From an uncultured bacterium (GTDB lineage: Bacteria > Planctomycetota > Phycisphaerae > Phycisphaerales > UBA1924), in contig CAILKP010000021.1 in assembly GCA_903834785.1 (NCBI GenBank), forward strand, positions 1 to 64,000: a stretch of 64,000 nucleotides of DNA, given 5' to 3'. Made by a program: the position numbers and the translations under genes. Positions 46,768-54,395 of the stretch are shown piece by piece. Positions within the stretch are counted from its first letter, which is position 1. Each line of letters begins with the position of its first letter. Under the pieces are notes generated by a model, which was given only the letters and a program-made list of their open reading frames with translations, had not been told where the DNA came from and did no database searches.

Positions 46768-49074
46768 ATGGCCCAGTACCGCACTCAAGCCCTCATCGCA
46801 GTCACCCTTGTTCTGGCCGGCGCATGTGCCGCGGCGGCACAGGTACGCATCGGTCAGGCGTTCACCGTCCTTGCGCCGGGGCAGATGCCCGCACCGGCGG
46901 CGTTTGCCGGCGCCGTCGAGGGGCCGCGGCCGACCAAGGGTGCCGTTGTTGCTGTGGATGTCGCGACGCTTGGGCGTGAGTTGGCTGGTGCACCGATGGA
47001 GCGTCTGGATCAGCCGCTGAGTGCCTACGGCCTGGTGCTGTCGCTGCCCGGGCCCACGGGTGCACCGGTGGAGTGCGTGGTGGCCGAGTCACCGGTCATG
47101 GAACCGGCACTGGCGGCGCGTTTCCCGTCCGTCCGCACGTTTGTGGTTCGAAGTGTTGATGGTCGGTCCCATGGACGGCTTGAGCTGACCGGACGCGGGC
47201 TGACGGGGATGTTCCGCGTCGCCGGCGGGTGCAAGGACGAATCCGCCTGCTCCGCCCGTCACGGCGGTGCGTGGATGATCGACCTCTGGCAGTCGGCCGA
47301 TGCCGGGCACATCGTCAGCTACTGGCTGGCCGATCTGCCGGGCAGCGGCGACATCGGTTGCATGGTCAAGGCCGACGGCCAACTCGGTGCGCACGATGAC
47401 GCCCACGAGCCGCTGGTGCCCGAGGGTGTTCCGGTGCCGGTGGCAAGCCGCCGCACCGTACGGCTGGCCATGGCCTGCACGGGTGAGTACGGCCTGCGGC
47501 AGAGTCAGGTGCAGGGCAACCCGGCCAACGTGACCGACGCCATCAACGCCATCGTGACGGTGGTCGGACGCACCAACGTGGTCTTCGAGACCGATCTGGG
47601 TGTGCACTTTGATCTCATCGCCGGCAACGACCAACTGGTGTTCATCGACCCGGCGACCGACCCGTACTCGACAACATGCGACGGGGTGGCCGGTGCCGAC
47701 TGCTCGGGGCAGTACCTCTCGCAGAACATCACGCAGTTAAGCCAGCGTGTGGGCAACGCGAACTTTGATGTCGGCCATCTGATGACGCGAGTGTTCGGCG
47801 GTGTGGCCTATCTCCGCAGCGTGTGCACCAACAACAAGGCCGGCGGCATCTCGGGTGTTCCGCGCGGTGGTGATCTCGATCCGCTCACCGCTCTGGTGGC
47901 AATTCACGAACTCGGCCACCAGTTCGGGGCCAACCACACCTTCAGCGGTTCCCGCGGGCGATGCCAGAACAACGTGAACCTGTCGACGGCATGGGAGGCT
48001 GGTTCCGGATCCTCACCGATGGCCTATGCCGGGGGCTGCCCCGTTGGTGATGCGCCGCCCAGCGACAATATCGTGCAGTTCGCCGAACCGTGGTTCCACC
48101 ACGGCAGCCTGCTGGAGATGAGCACGTTCCTGAACACGGCCGCCTGCCCGGTGCTCACGCCGACGACGAATCCGCTGCCGCAGATTGTGGGTGTTCCGGC
48201 CAACGCGTCGATCCCGCCCGGCACGCCGTTCGTCCTGACGGCCAACGTGATCGATGCTGGCAGCGATGTGCTGACCTACTCCTGGGAGCAGTTCGATTCG
48301 GGTGCCGCCCGCCCGCTCAGCGGCACGGGCTCGACTGACAACGGCGCCGGTGCGCTCTTCCGCATCTTCCCGCCCGTGCTCTCGCCTTCGCGCACGTTCC
48401 CGAAGATGGCCGATGTGCTCTCGGGTGTGCCGATGCCCGGTGAACAACTGCCGACGTTCACCGGTGTGGATCGCCGCTTCCGCGTGCTGGTGCGTGACAA
48501 CAACGCCCAGGGTGGCGGCGTTGCCATCTCATCGTTCGTGACACTGACGATCGCGCCGGGAACCACGCCCTTCGCCGTGCAGTCGCCCGGTGTGGGTGCC
48601 AGTGCCCGCGTGCGGGCCGGCCGCGTGAATCTGGCCTGGAGCGTGGGCAACACCAACGCGGCGCCGGTCAACTGCTCCCGCGTGACGGTGCGGCTCTCGG
48701 CCGATGGCGGCGCGACCTTCCCGACCGTGCTGGGCAGCGTGCCCAACACCGGTTCTGCGGTCATCACCCTGCCGGATCTGGGTAGTTTGGCCTCCGGCCA
48801 GCACCGGCTGCGGCTGGATGCCGAGGGCAACGTCTTCTTCGCGGTCTCCCGCCCGCTGACACTGCTGCGGACGTGCACCTCGGATGCCGACGGCGACGGC
48901 ACCGTTGATGGCACCGACTTCATCGCCTTCATCAACGCCTTTAGTCTCGGTGATGCCGCGATCGATGCCGCCGCGGACCTCGTCGGCACCGGCCCCGATG
49001 GCAACCAGCCCGACGGCACCATCGATGGTGCCGACTTCATCGCGTTTATCAACGCGTTCGCCGCGGGGTGCTGA
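46768..49074 (+). CDS. Secreted metzincin metallopeptidase with GC-type dockerin tail
   Basis: 768 residues from the ATG at 46768. Signal peptide ending near AAAAQ; a propeptide-like region of about 180 residues; then a reprolysin-like domain (about 225-460) with the zinc site AIHELGHQFGANH (about 378-390) and the Met-turn SPMAYAGGC. Beta domains follow (about 470-700: an Ig-like PPGTPFVLTANVIDAGSDVL and a VNLAWSVGNTNAAPVNCSRV segment). The C-terminus has two GC-type dockerin units (DGTVDGTDFIAFIN and DGTIDGADFIAFIN) ending FAAGC. An extracellular or cell-surface protease is expected. It is divergent from the aminotransferase. Confidence 0.92.
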   Translation: MAQYRTQALIAVTLVLAGACAAAAQVRIGQAFTVLAPGQMPAPAAFAGAVEGPRPTKGAVVAVDVATLGRELAGAPMERLDQPLSAYGLVLSLPGPTGAPVECVVAESPVMEPALAARFPSVRTFVVRSVDGRSHGRLELTGRGLTGMFRVAGGCKDESACSARHGGAWMIDLWQSADAGHIVSYWLADLPGSGDIGCMVKADGQLGAHDDAHEPLVPEGVPVPVASRRTVRLAMACTGEYGLRQSQVQGNPANVTDAINAIVTVVGRTNVVFETDLGVHFDLIAGNDQLVFIDPATDPYSTTCDGVAGADCSGQYLSQNITQLSQRVGNANFDVGHLMTRVFGGVAYLRSVCTNNKAGGISGVPRGGDLDPLTALVAIHELGHQFGANHTFSGSRGRCQNNVNLSTAWEAGSGSSPMAYAGGCPVGDAPPSDNIVQFAEPWFHHGSLLEMSTFLNTAACPVLTPTTNPLPQIVGVPANASIPPGTPFVLTANVIDAGSDVLTYSWEQFDSGAARPLSGTGSTDNGAGALFRIFPPVLSPSRTFPKMADVLSGVPMPGEQLPTFTGVDRRFRVLVRDNNAQGGGVAISSFVTLTIAPGTTPFAVQSPGVGASARVRAGRVNLAWSVGNTNAAPVNCSRVTVRLSADGGATFPTVLGSVPNTGSAVITLPDLGSLASGQHRLRLDAEGNVFFAVSRPLTLLRTCTSDADGDGTVDGTDFIAFINAFSLGDAAIDAAADLVGTGPDGNQPDGTIDGADFIAFINAFAAGC

Positions 49075-49108
49075 ACCGTGCGGCCTTGGAAACTCGTCGG
49101 CCTGGGGC

Positions 49109-49145
49109 GATCACTTCCGCGTGATCACTTCCGCGTGATCACTTC
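49109..49145. repeat. 14-bp tandem repeat overlapping the fabF stop
   Basis: GATCACTTCCGCGT occurs twice exactly (49109-49122, 49123-49136) with a third partial copy to 49145. The partial copy holds the stop codon of the leftward fabF-like gene, between two convergent genes. Each junction makes the palindrome GTGATCAC. Confidence 0.75.
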
Positions 49146-50479
49146 ACCGCGCCGCTGACCAGCAGCGCATCGTTCTGGCCGCCGAAGCCGTAGCTGTTGC
49201 ACAGACACGCCTGCACGCCGCCGGTTGCGGCGGTGTTGCGGGGCGTGTTGGGCACATAGTCCAGGTCCAGCCCGCCATCGGGTGTCGTGTAGTTCATCGT
49301 CGGCGGGATCATGCCCGTCTGCATGACCTTGATGGCCGTGATCACGTTGCTCACGCCTGCCGCGGCGATGAGGTGGCCCATCATGCTCTTGATGCTCGAC
49401 AGCGGGATCTTGTACGCCAGGTCGCCGAAAACCTGCTTGATGGCGTGCGTCTCAATCTTGTCGTTTTCCTTGGTTCCCGTGCCGTGGGCGGCGATGTACT
49501 GCACCGCCGGGCGGCCGCCGGCAAGGGCCTCCGCCGGGTTGATGCCCGCCTGACGCAACGCGCCGTGCATGGCCGCCGCGGGGCCGCGGCCTTCGGGCTG
49601 AATGTCCGTGATGCGGTAGGCATCGGCCGAGGAGCCGTAGCCCGAGATCTCCGCCAGCACGGTGGCGCCGCGGGCGCGGGCGTGCTCCAGCGTCTCCATA
49701 ACCAGCATGCCCGCACCCTCGCCCATCACAAAGCCGTCGCGGGTCTGGTCAAACGGCCGCGCCGCGTGCGTCGGGTCGTCGCTGCGGGTACTCATCGCCG
49801 TCAGCCGGATGAACCCGGTCACACCCAGCGGGTGAATCATGGTGTGCGCACCACCGGCGAACATGATGTCCGCATCGCCGCGGCGGAGAATCTCAAACGC
49901 TTCGCCGATCGCCTGGATGCTCGCGGCACAGGCGGTCAGACAGTTATTCGCCGGTCCGCGGCAGCCGAACTCCCAGGCCACGTGACTGATCGTCATGTTG
50001 GCCTCCTGCTCGGTCTCGCGGACTGGCACCATGCGCTTGTAGGCCTCGGCGGCCCAGCGCTTGCCATCGACGCGCTTGTTGGCATCATCCCAGCCGGCCA
50101 CGTGCGTGCCCGCGTAGTTGGGGAAGTCCAGCGTTCCCTCGCCCGAGCCCAGATACAGGCCGAAGCGGCGCGGGTTGAGCTTCACGCGGTCGAGCCCGGC
50201 CTGGGTGAAGGCCTGCTTGGCTGCCGCCAGAGCGAACTGGGCGTTAAGCCCCGCATCCTGATGGGCATCGGCCGTGGCCAGGTGGTCGGCGAGCCGGAAG
50301 TTCTTGACCTCCGCAGCGAAGTTCGTCTTGAACGTGGCCGCATCGAAGCGGGTGATCGGGCCCATGCCGGACTTGCCGGCAAGCAGGGCGGCCCAGGTGG
50401 CCTCCACGCTGTGAGCCAGCGGGTTCACCCAGCCGGTGCCGGTGATGACAATGCGACGATCGCGAGCGGAAGCGGTCAT
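49139..50479 (-). CDS. fabF: Beta-ketoacyl-ACP synthase II-type condensing enzyme
   Basis: 446 residues from the ATG at 50479. The thiolase-fold active site is complete: Cys in NNCLTACAASIQAIGEA, His in AAHGTGTKEND, the conserved Lys and second His in SIKSMMGHLIAAAG, and the closing NSYGFGGQNDALL. RIVITGTGWVNPLAHSVEATW opens the protein. It elongates acyl-ACP in fatty acid synthesis. It is about 30 residues longer than E. coli FabF, owing to an insertion around 115-165 (GTLDFPNYAGTHVAGWDDAN), so a specialised condensing enzyme cannot be excluded. No acpP or fabG is next to it. Confidence 0.9.
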   Translation of the reverse strand: MTASARDRRIVITGTGWVNPLAHSVEATWAALLAGKSGMGPITRFDAATFKTNFAAEVKNFRLADHLATADAHQDAGLNAQFALAAAKQAFTQAGLDRVKLNPRRFGLYLGSGEGTLDFPNYAGTHVAGWDDANKRVDGKRWAAEAYKRMVPVRETEQEANMTISHVAWEFGCRGPANNCLTACAASIQAIGEAFEILRRGDADIMFAGGAHTMIHPLGVTGFIRLTAMSTRSDDPTHAARPFDQTRDGFVMGEGAGMLVMETLEHARARGATVLAEISGYGSSADAYRITDIQPEGRGPAAAMHGALRQAGINPAEALAGGRPAVQYIAAHGTGTKENDKIETHAIKQVFGDLAYKIPLSSIKSMMGHLIAAAGVSNVITAIKVMQTGMIPPTMNYTTPDGGLDLDYVPNTPRNTAATGGVQACLCNSYGFGGQNDALLVSGAVK

Positions 50480-50558
50480 GGGCGAGGATAGCCAAAACCG
50501 GCCCGGCCGGGGAGGCAAGAAACGCCCGCGACCGCCAAGGCCTGCCCCCAAAGTGCAA

Positions 50559-50590
50559 TGAAAACGCCCCGCACGAGGTGTGCGGGGCGT
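50559..50590 (-). terminator. Terminator of the GxxExxY gene
   Basis: ACGCCCCGCAC (50564-50574) pairs perfectly with 50580-50590 around GAGGT; the minus strand continues TTTTCATT. Confidence 0.88.
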
Positions 50591-50634
50591 GGGTGTTCTG
50601 ATGCAACCTGTTTGAGGCGAATCCTGCCGGCCGA

Positions 50635-51243
50635 TCAGCGGCCGGCGGCGTCGGGATCAAAGGCCTCATCAACCACGGCCTCAACCGGCTCGCCGTGCTG
50701 GTTCTTGAGGTACGCGATCTTGTCGGGGTTCAGCACCCGCACCAGGCCGTCCTTGAGCAGGCGACCGGCGAAGTTGATGATCAGGCCGAGTTCAAGATCG
50801 CCCGACCGCAGCACGGATCGCAGCTGGGCACGCTCGCCCGAGCCGATCTCGCCGGAAACCGCGGCCACCGTGACCACAAAGCGGTCAGCGATGAACAGGT
50901 CCGCCGTGGCGTGGCCCACGGGCTGGCCCTTGTAGTGCACGGTGAAGGGGTGGTTGGTCTTGAAGGTGATGCCCTGGGCGGTCATCTCCTGCTTCAGGGC
51001 CTCCCGGTAGACAGCCGGCTCGTAGCCAGGCCCAAGGGACATGTGCACATCGCGCGCACAGCCGATGACCTTGTGGCTGATCCCGGTCAGATTCGGATCC
51101 AGTTCAGACAGCGGAACGCCGCGGCGGTCGCTCCGTTCCCCCCGGTCGGCGCGGTCCCCGCGCTGACCGGAGTGGCTGTCTCTGCCACGGCTCGGATAGG
51201 AAGATCCGCTGCTCGGTCCGCGACGCTCGTAATCGTTGTGCAT
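50635..51243 (-). CDS. GxxExxY-family protein with basic, disordered N-terminal tail
   Basis: 202 residues from the ATG at 51243 (GGAG upstream). Residues 1-55 are Arg/Ser/Asp/Gly-rich (YPSRGRDSHSGQRGDRADRG) and likely disordered. The rest follows the GxxExxY family closely: VIGCARDVHMSLGPGYEPAVYREAL holds the naming motif, then FTVHYKGQPVG, LGLIINFAGRLLKDGLVRVLN. The family fold is thought to be PD-(D/E)XK-like, but where relatives have an E-L-K strand this copy reads FVVTVAAV, so the presumed catalytic Glu and Lys are missing. It may be a binding protein and not a nuclease. It stands alone with its own terminator. Confidence 0.85.
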   Translation of the reverse strand: MHNDYERRGPSSGSSYPSRGRDSHSGQRGDRADRGERSDRRGVPLSELDPNLTGISHKVIGCARDVHMSLGPGYEPAVYREALKQEMTAQGITFKTNHPFTVHYKGQPVGHATADLFIADRFVVTVAAVSGEIGSGERAQLRSVLRSGDLELGLIINFAGRLLKDGLVRVLNPDKIAYLKNQHGEPVEAVVDEAFDPDAAGR

Positions 51244-51866
51244 GACGCTGCTAGCTCCGGTAGAAAATACCAGTGGTAAACACGGCCGCCCCGCCACAGC
51301 GGCGGGAACGGCAAAAACCAACTCGGCGCGATGCTAGCCCGGGTGATCAAGTTAGACGAGGTGGTCCGAACAGCCGGCGCGGTTGTGTTGCACAGCACCC
51401 GATCTCGTGCACGGGCAGTTCAAGGAGCCGTCGCGGCGTTGCTCCGCACCGCGTGTGCCGCCACCATGGTGCAACGGCGATCTGTGAGGTCCGTACTCAG
51501 CCGCGGCTACCGGAGCAAGCGTGCGGACGTTCCGACTGGTTCCACGGGACTTGGTTCGTCTGACGGCGGTATGCCATGGTCGGCATATCAGGTCGGTGTC
51601 ACGACGCGTTGTCCTCGCGGCCCCGCAGTCGCTCCACCGCCGCCGGAGCGGAAAAGTCCGCCATTGACCCGGGCCGGTGGCGGTGGCCGGCGAGTTGCTT
51701 CAACCGGTCGAGATACGGGGCGACGAGCACTCCCTCGGGCGGGCAGCCAAGAGCCAAGATTCTCGGCAAACAGACCCCGTTGAAACGGGTTTCATGTTTT
51801 TCTAGAGTTTCTGAGAATAACTGTGTTTTCGGACCTTCGCCAGCCCCTTCCGGCCGCACGGATTCA
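51244..51866. other. Long intergenic region upstream of a dockerin protein gene
   Basis: About 620 bases (740 to the next start) with no gene I can support, the longest gap in the window. Base composition drops towards the right end. A frame on the minus strand at 51599-51859 (86 codons) has a GTG start but no ribosome binding site. CCCGTTGAAACGGG near 51777 is a tight palindrome. The region may hold an unannotated small RNA or a decayed gene. Confidence 0.45.
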
Positions 51867-51894
51867 TGGAAACTTACCAGTCGTGGGCTATCTT
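51867..51894 (+). promoter_or_regulatory. Candidate promoter of the first tandem dockerin gene
   Basis: TGGAAA (51867-51872), 16 bases, TATCTT (51889-51894), about 95 bases before the ATG at 51988. Four of six bases match the sigma-70 -35 consensus. Confidence 0.45.
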
Positions 51895-51987
51895 ATACAA
51901 AGTTATGCAGCGCAAAGCTCCCGCCTCGTCAGGCGGATTCGTGGACTGAGCGGCCCTGCGGTTTTGGAAGAAGAAAGGGACTCTCCT

Positions 51988-54072
51988 ATGCGTCTGAACT
52001 CTCTGTATGTGGCGATGATCGCGACCTGCGCGGGCACGGCCTTCGCTGTGCCGAACCCCGAGGTCGAGCCGAACGACACCAAGGCCGCGGCAACGCCGGC
52101 GAACTCCGGTGGTGCGGGCATGGCTGCTGGCGACACCATCGAAGGTGCCACGACCGGTACGGCAACCACCAATCTCAGCCTCCTCACCTCAGCCGACTAC
52201 TACCGCGTCAAGACCGCCGCGGCCCCGCTGGGCATTTACCGCCACCGCCTCTCGCTGACCAACACCCAAGGCGTGAACGCCTACGCCGCCACCATTCGCG
52301 GCCTGAGCCAGACCGGCACGGCTGCGGCTGGCGGTACTGCGGGCACGACGGATGCCACCTTCCAGACCGCTCAGTCCTCGACGACCACTCCGGCCCGCTT
52401 TGTGCAGTGGTACGGCTTCGGCAAGCAGGAGGAGATCTATTACCGCGTCACCGGCGGCACCACCACGACCGGTACGTACACCGCCACCCTGATCGACGAC
52501 GCGGTCACGCCGATCGTCGTCGCCCAGCCCATTCAGCCCGGTCTCGTCACGCTCGGCAACGCCACCACGAACACGACGGACACGTCGTGGGTCCTGTACG
52601 ATGCCAACTTCAACGCCATCACCAACGCCGAGGACTCCGGCCTGACCGGCCAGACGCTCGCGGCCACCCGCGCCGTCACGCTGACCCCGGGCACGTACAC
52701 CGTTGCGTACAGCAACTACCGGACCACCAGCAATCAGGTCACGCCCGCGGGCCCCGGTGAGACGTTCTGGGGTGGCGGCCTGCTGGACTTCCCCAACGCG
52801 GTGGCCAATAGCAGCACCACGGTGCTGGCGACGCTCAACTTCCGCATCACGGATGCAGCAGGCACGACCGCCGTCGCGGCTCCCAAGCCCGGCGCGTTCG
52901 ATGTCCAGTTCATCCAGTTCACGGTTGCCGCGGTGCAGACCAACCCGGCCGGCACCGTCACTGTTGCGCCCGGCACCGTCATCAACGACGGCACCGGTTC
53001 TGCTGTGGTCACTGCCGCGGTCAATCCCGGCCAGAACCCGACGAGCACCGGCCTGACTGTTTCGCTCGACGCCTCCTTGGTCGGCGGCGGAACCGTCGCG
53101 CTGCTCGACGACGGTGTTGCCCCCGACGCCGCCGCTGGTGACAACATCTTCACTGGCCGCGTCACGGTTGCCAGCGGCACTGCCGTCGGCTCCTTCACGC
53201 TCCCGGTGACGATCACCGATGCTGAGGCCCGTACGGGTACCACGACTGCCACGCTGGCCACACGCGAACCCATCGGCGCCTGCTGCGTCGGTAGCACCGC
53301 CTCCGTGCTCACGCTCTCGGCCTGCACCAGCGCTGGCGGCACCTTCCGCGGCGACGGCAGCTCGCCCATCGGTAGCGGCACGCTCTACACCAGCACGGAC
53401 GCCTTCCCGATCGCCATCCCGGACTACGTCGGTACCACGCCGGGTTCGGCCAGCAGCACGGTCACCATCAGCAGCCCGGCCACCATCAGCTCGCTGTCGG
53501 TCCGCATCGGGCTGACGCACACCTTCGTTGGTGACCTTATCGGCACGCTCAGCAACGGCACCACCAGCGTGATCCTCTTCACTCGCACCGGCGCCGGAAC
53601 CGATCTTGCCGGCGTCTACAACTTCAACGATCTCGCCGCCAACGCCTTTGGCTCCGGTGTGGTCACTCCGCTCCCCGCAGGCGACTACAAGACCGCCGGC
53701 ACCGGCGCTGGCCTGCTCTCGGCCTTCGCTGGTTCGCCCGCCGCGGGCACCTGGACCTTGACTGTCACGGACAACGCCGGGATCGACACTGGCAGCATTA
53801 CCGCCTTCGCCGTCGACGTCAACCCGACGCCGTGCCCGTCGGCCCCGGCCTGCCTGGCCGATATCTCCGGTGGCGGTCCCAACGGCGACGAGCCCGACGG
53901 CACCGTTGACGGCAGCGACTTCATCGCCTTCATCAACAGCTTCGGTCTCGGTGACGCCACGGTTGATGCCAAGGCCGACATCGTCGATGGCGGCGGCGTG
54001 CCCCCGGGCGACGGCACCATCGACGGCTCCGACTTCATCGCGTTCATCAACGCGTTCGGCGCCGGCTGCTAA
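51988..54072 (+). CDS. Secreted PPC-like / P-domain protein with GC-type dockerin tail
   Basis: 694 residues from the ATG at 51988 (GAAAGGGA upstream). After the signal peptide (ending AFAVPNP), EVEPNDTKAAATP and SADYYRVK resemble a PPC (pre-peptidase C-terminal) domain. VALLDDGVAPDAAAGDNIF at about 370 is a choice-of-anchor-X-type repeat. Residues 490-610 (ISSLSVRIGLTHTFVGDLIG to AGTWTLTVTDNAG) match the proprotein-convertase P-domain, usually found at protease C-termini, but no protease domain is present. Two GC-type dockerin units close the protein (FGAGC). It is paralogous with the next gene over its first 250 residues and is probably a surface or matrix protein. Confidence 0.88.
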   Translation: MRLNSLYVAMIATCAGTAFAVPNPEVEPNDTKAAATPANSGGAGMAAGDTIEGATTGTATTNLSLLTSADYYRVKTAAAPLGIYRHRLSLTNTQGVNAYAATIRGLSQTGTAAAGGTAGTTDATFQTAQSSTTTPARFVQWYGFGKQEEIYYRVTGGTTTTGTYTATLIDDAVTPIVVAQPIQPGLVTLGNATTNTTDTSWVLYDANFNAITNAEDSGLTGQTLAATRAVTLTPGTYTVAYSNYRTTSNQVTPAGPGETFWGGGLLDFPNAVANSSTTVLATLNFRITDAAGTTAVAAPKPGAFDVQFIQFTVAAVQTNPAGTVTVAPGTVINDGTGSAVVTAAVNPGQNPTSTGLTVSLDASLVGGGTVALLDDGVAPDAAAGDNIFTGRVTVASGTAVGSFTLPVTITDAEARTGTTTATLATREPIGACCVGSTASVLTLSACTSAGGTFRGDGSSPIGSGTLYTSTDAFPIAIPDYVGTTPGSASSTVTISSPATISSLSVRIGLTHTFVGDLIGTLSNGTTSVILFTRTGAGTDLAGVYNFNDLAANAFGSGVVTPLPAGDYKTAGTGAGLLSAFAGSPAAGTWTLTVTDNAGIDTGSITAFAVDVNPTPCPSAPACLADISGGGPNGDEPDGTVDGSDFIAFINSFGLGDATVDAKADIVDGGGVPPGDGTIDGSDFIAFINAFGAGC

Positions 54073-54091
54073 GCGAACTGATCGGTTCGCT
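54072..54091. other. Hairpin overlapping the stop of the first tandem dockerin gene
   Basis: AGCGAAC (54072-54078) and GTTCGCT (54085-54091) are perfect complements around TGATCG; the left arm shares the last base of the TAA stop. It precedes the strong terminator by 20 bases and may protect the transcript's 3' end. Confidence 0.4.
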
Positions 54092-54109
54092 CAACTTCGT
54101 GTTCTGTGA

Positions 54110-54147
54110 CACCGGCCCCCGAGCACTCGGGGGCCGGTGCGTTTTTG
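54110..54147 (+). terminator. Terminator between the tandem dockerin genes
   Basis: A 13-bp GC-rich stem (54110-54122 with 54127-54139) is followed by CGTTTTTG. The rest of the 54148-54395 gap holds the next gene's promoter region, in which I see no clear boxes. Confidence 0.9.
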
Positions 54148-54395
54148 TACTCTTGGGATGTGCCTCCTGGTGCTGAGGGGCCGCTGGTTATGGGTTGCTC
54201 TGGATTCGGATGCTCGCACCAGCGGCCCTGACCAAAGTTGCCCAGCTTCACAAGCAGTCTGATTTCCCTTCGACCCCCGCGCGACTGACAGCTTGCGTGT
54301 TACATTTCCCCCGCTGCGGCACGAGTTGCTGCCGATCGGTGCGGCATGCAGGCCGCACCATCAGGTACGGCAGGATCTGTTTTGCGGGAGCAAGA

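Noticed and set aside
51331-51783. 150-codon plus-strand frame in the long gap
   Set aside because: Arg/Pro/Ser-rich with no ribosome binding site; looks like non-coding high-GC DNA.
51599-51859. 86-codon minus-strand frame in the long gap
   Set aside because: GTG start without a ribosome binding site and no recognisable family; too weak to list as a gene.
52189-53520. 443-codon minus-strand frame opposite the first tandem dockerin gene
   Set aside because: Arg/Gly/Ala-rich shadow without start signals or domains.
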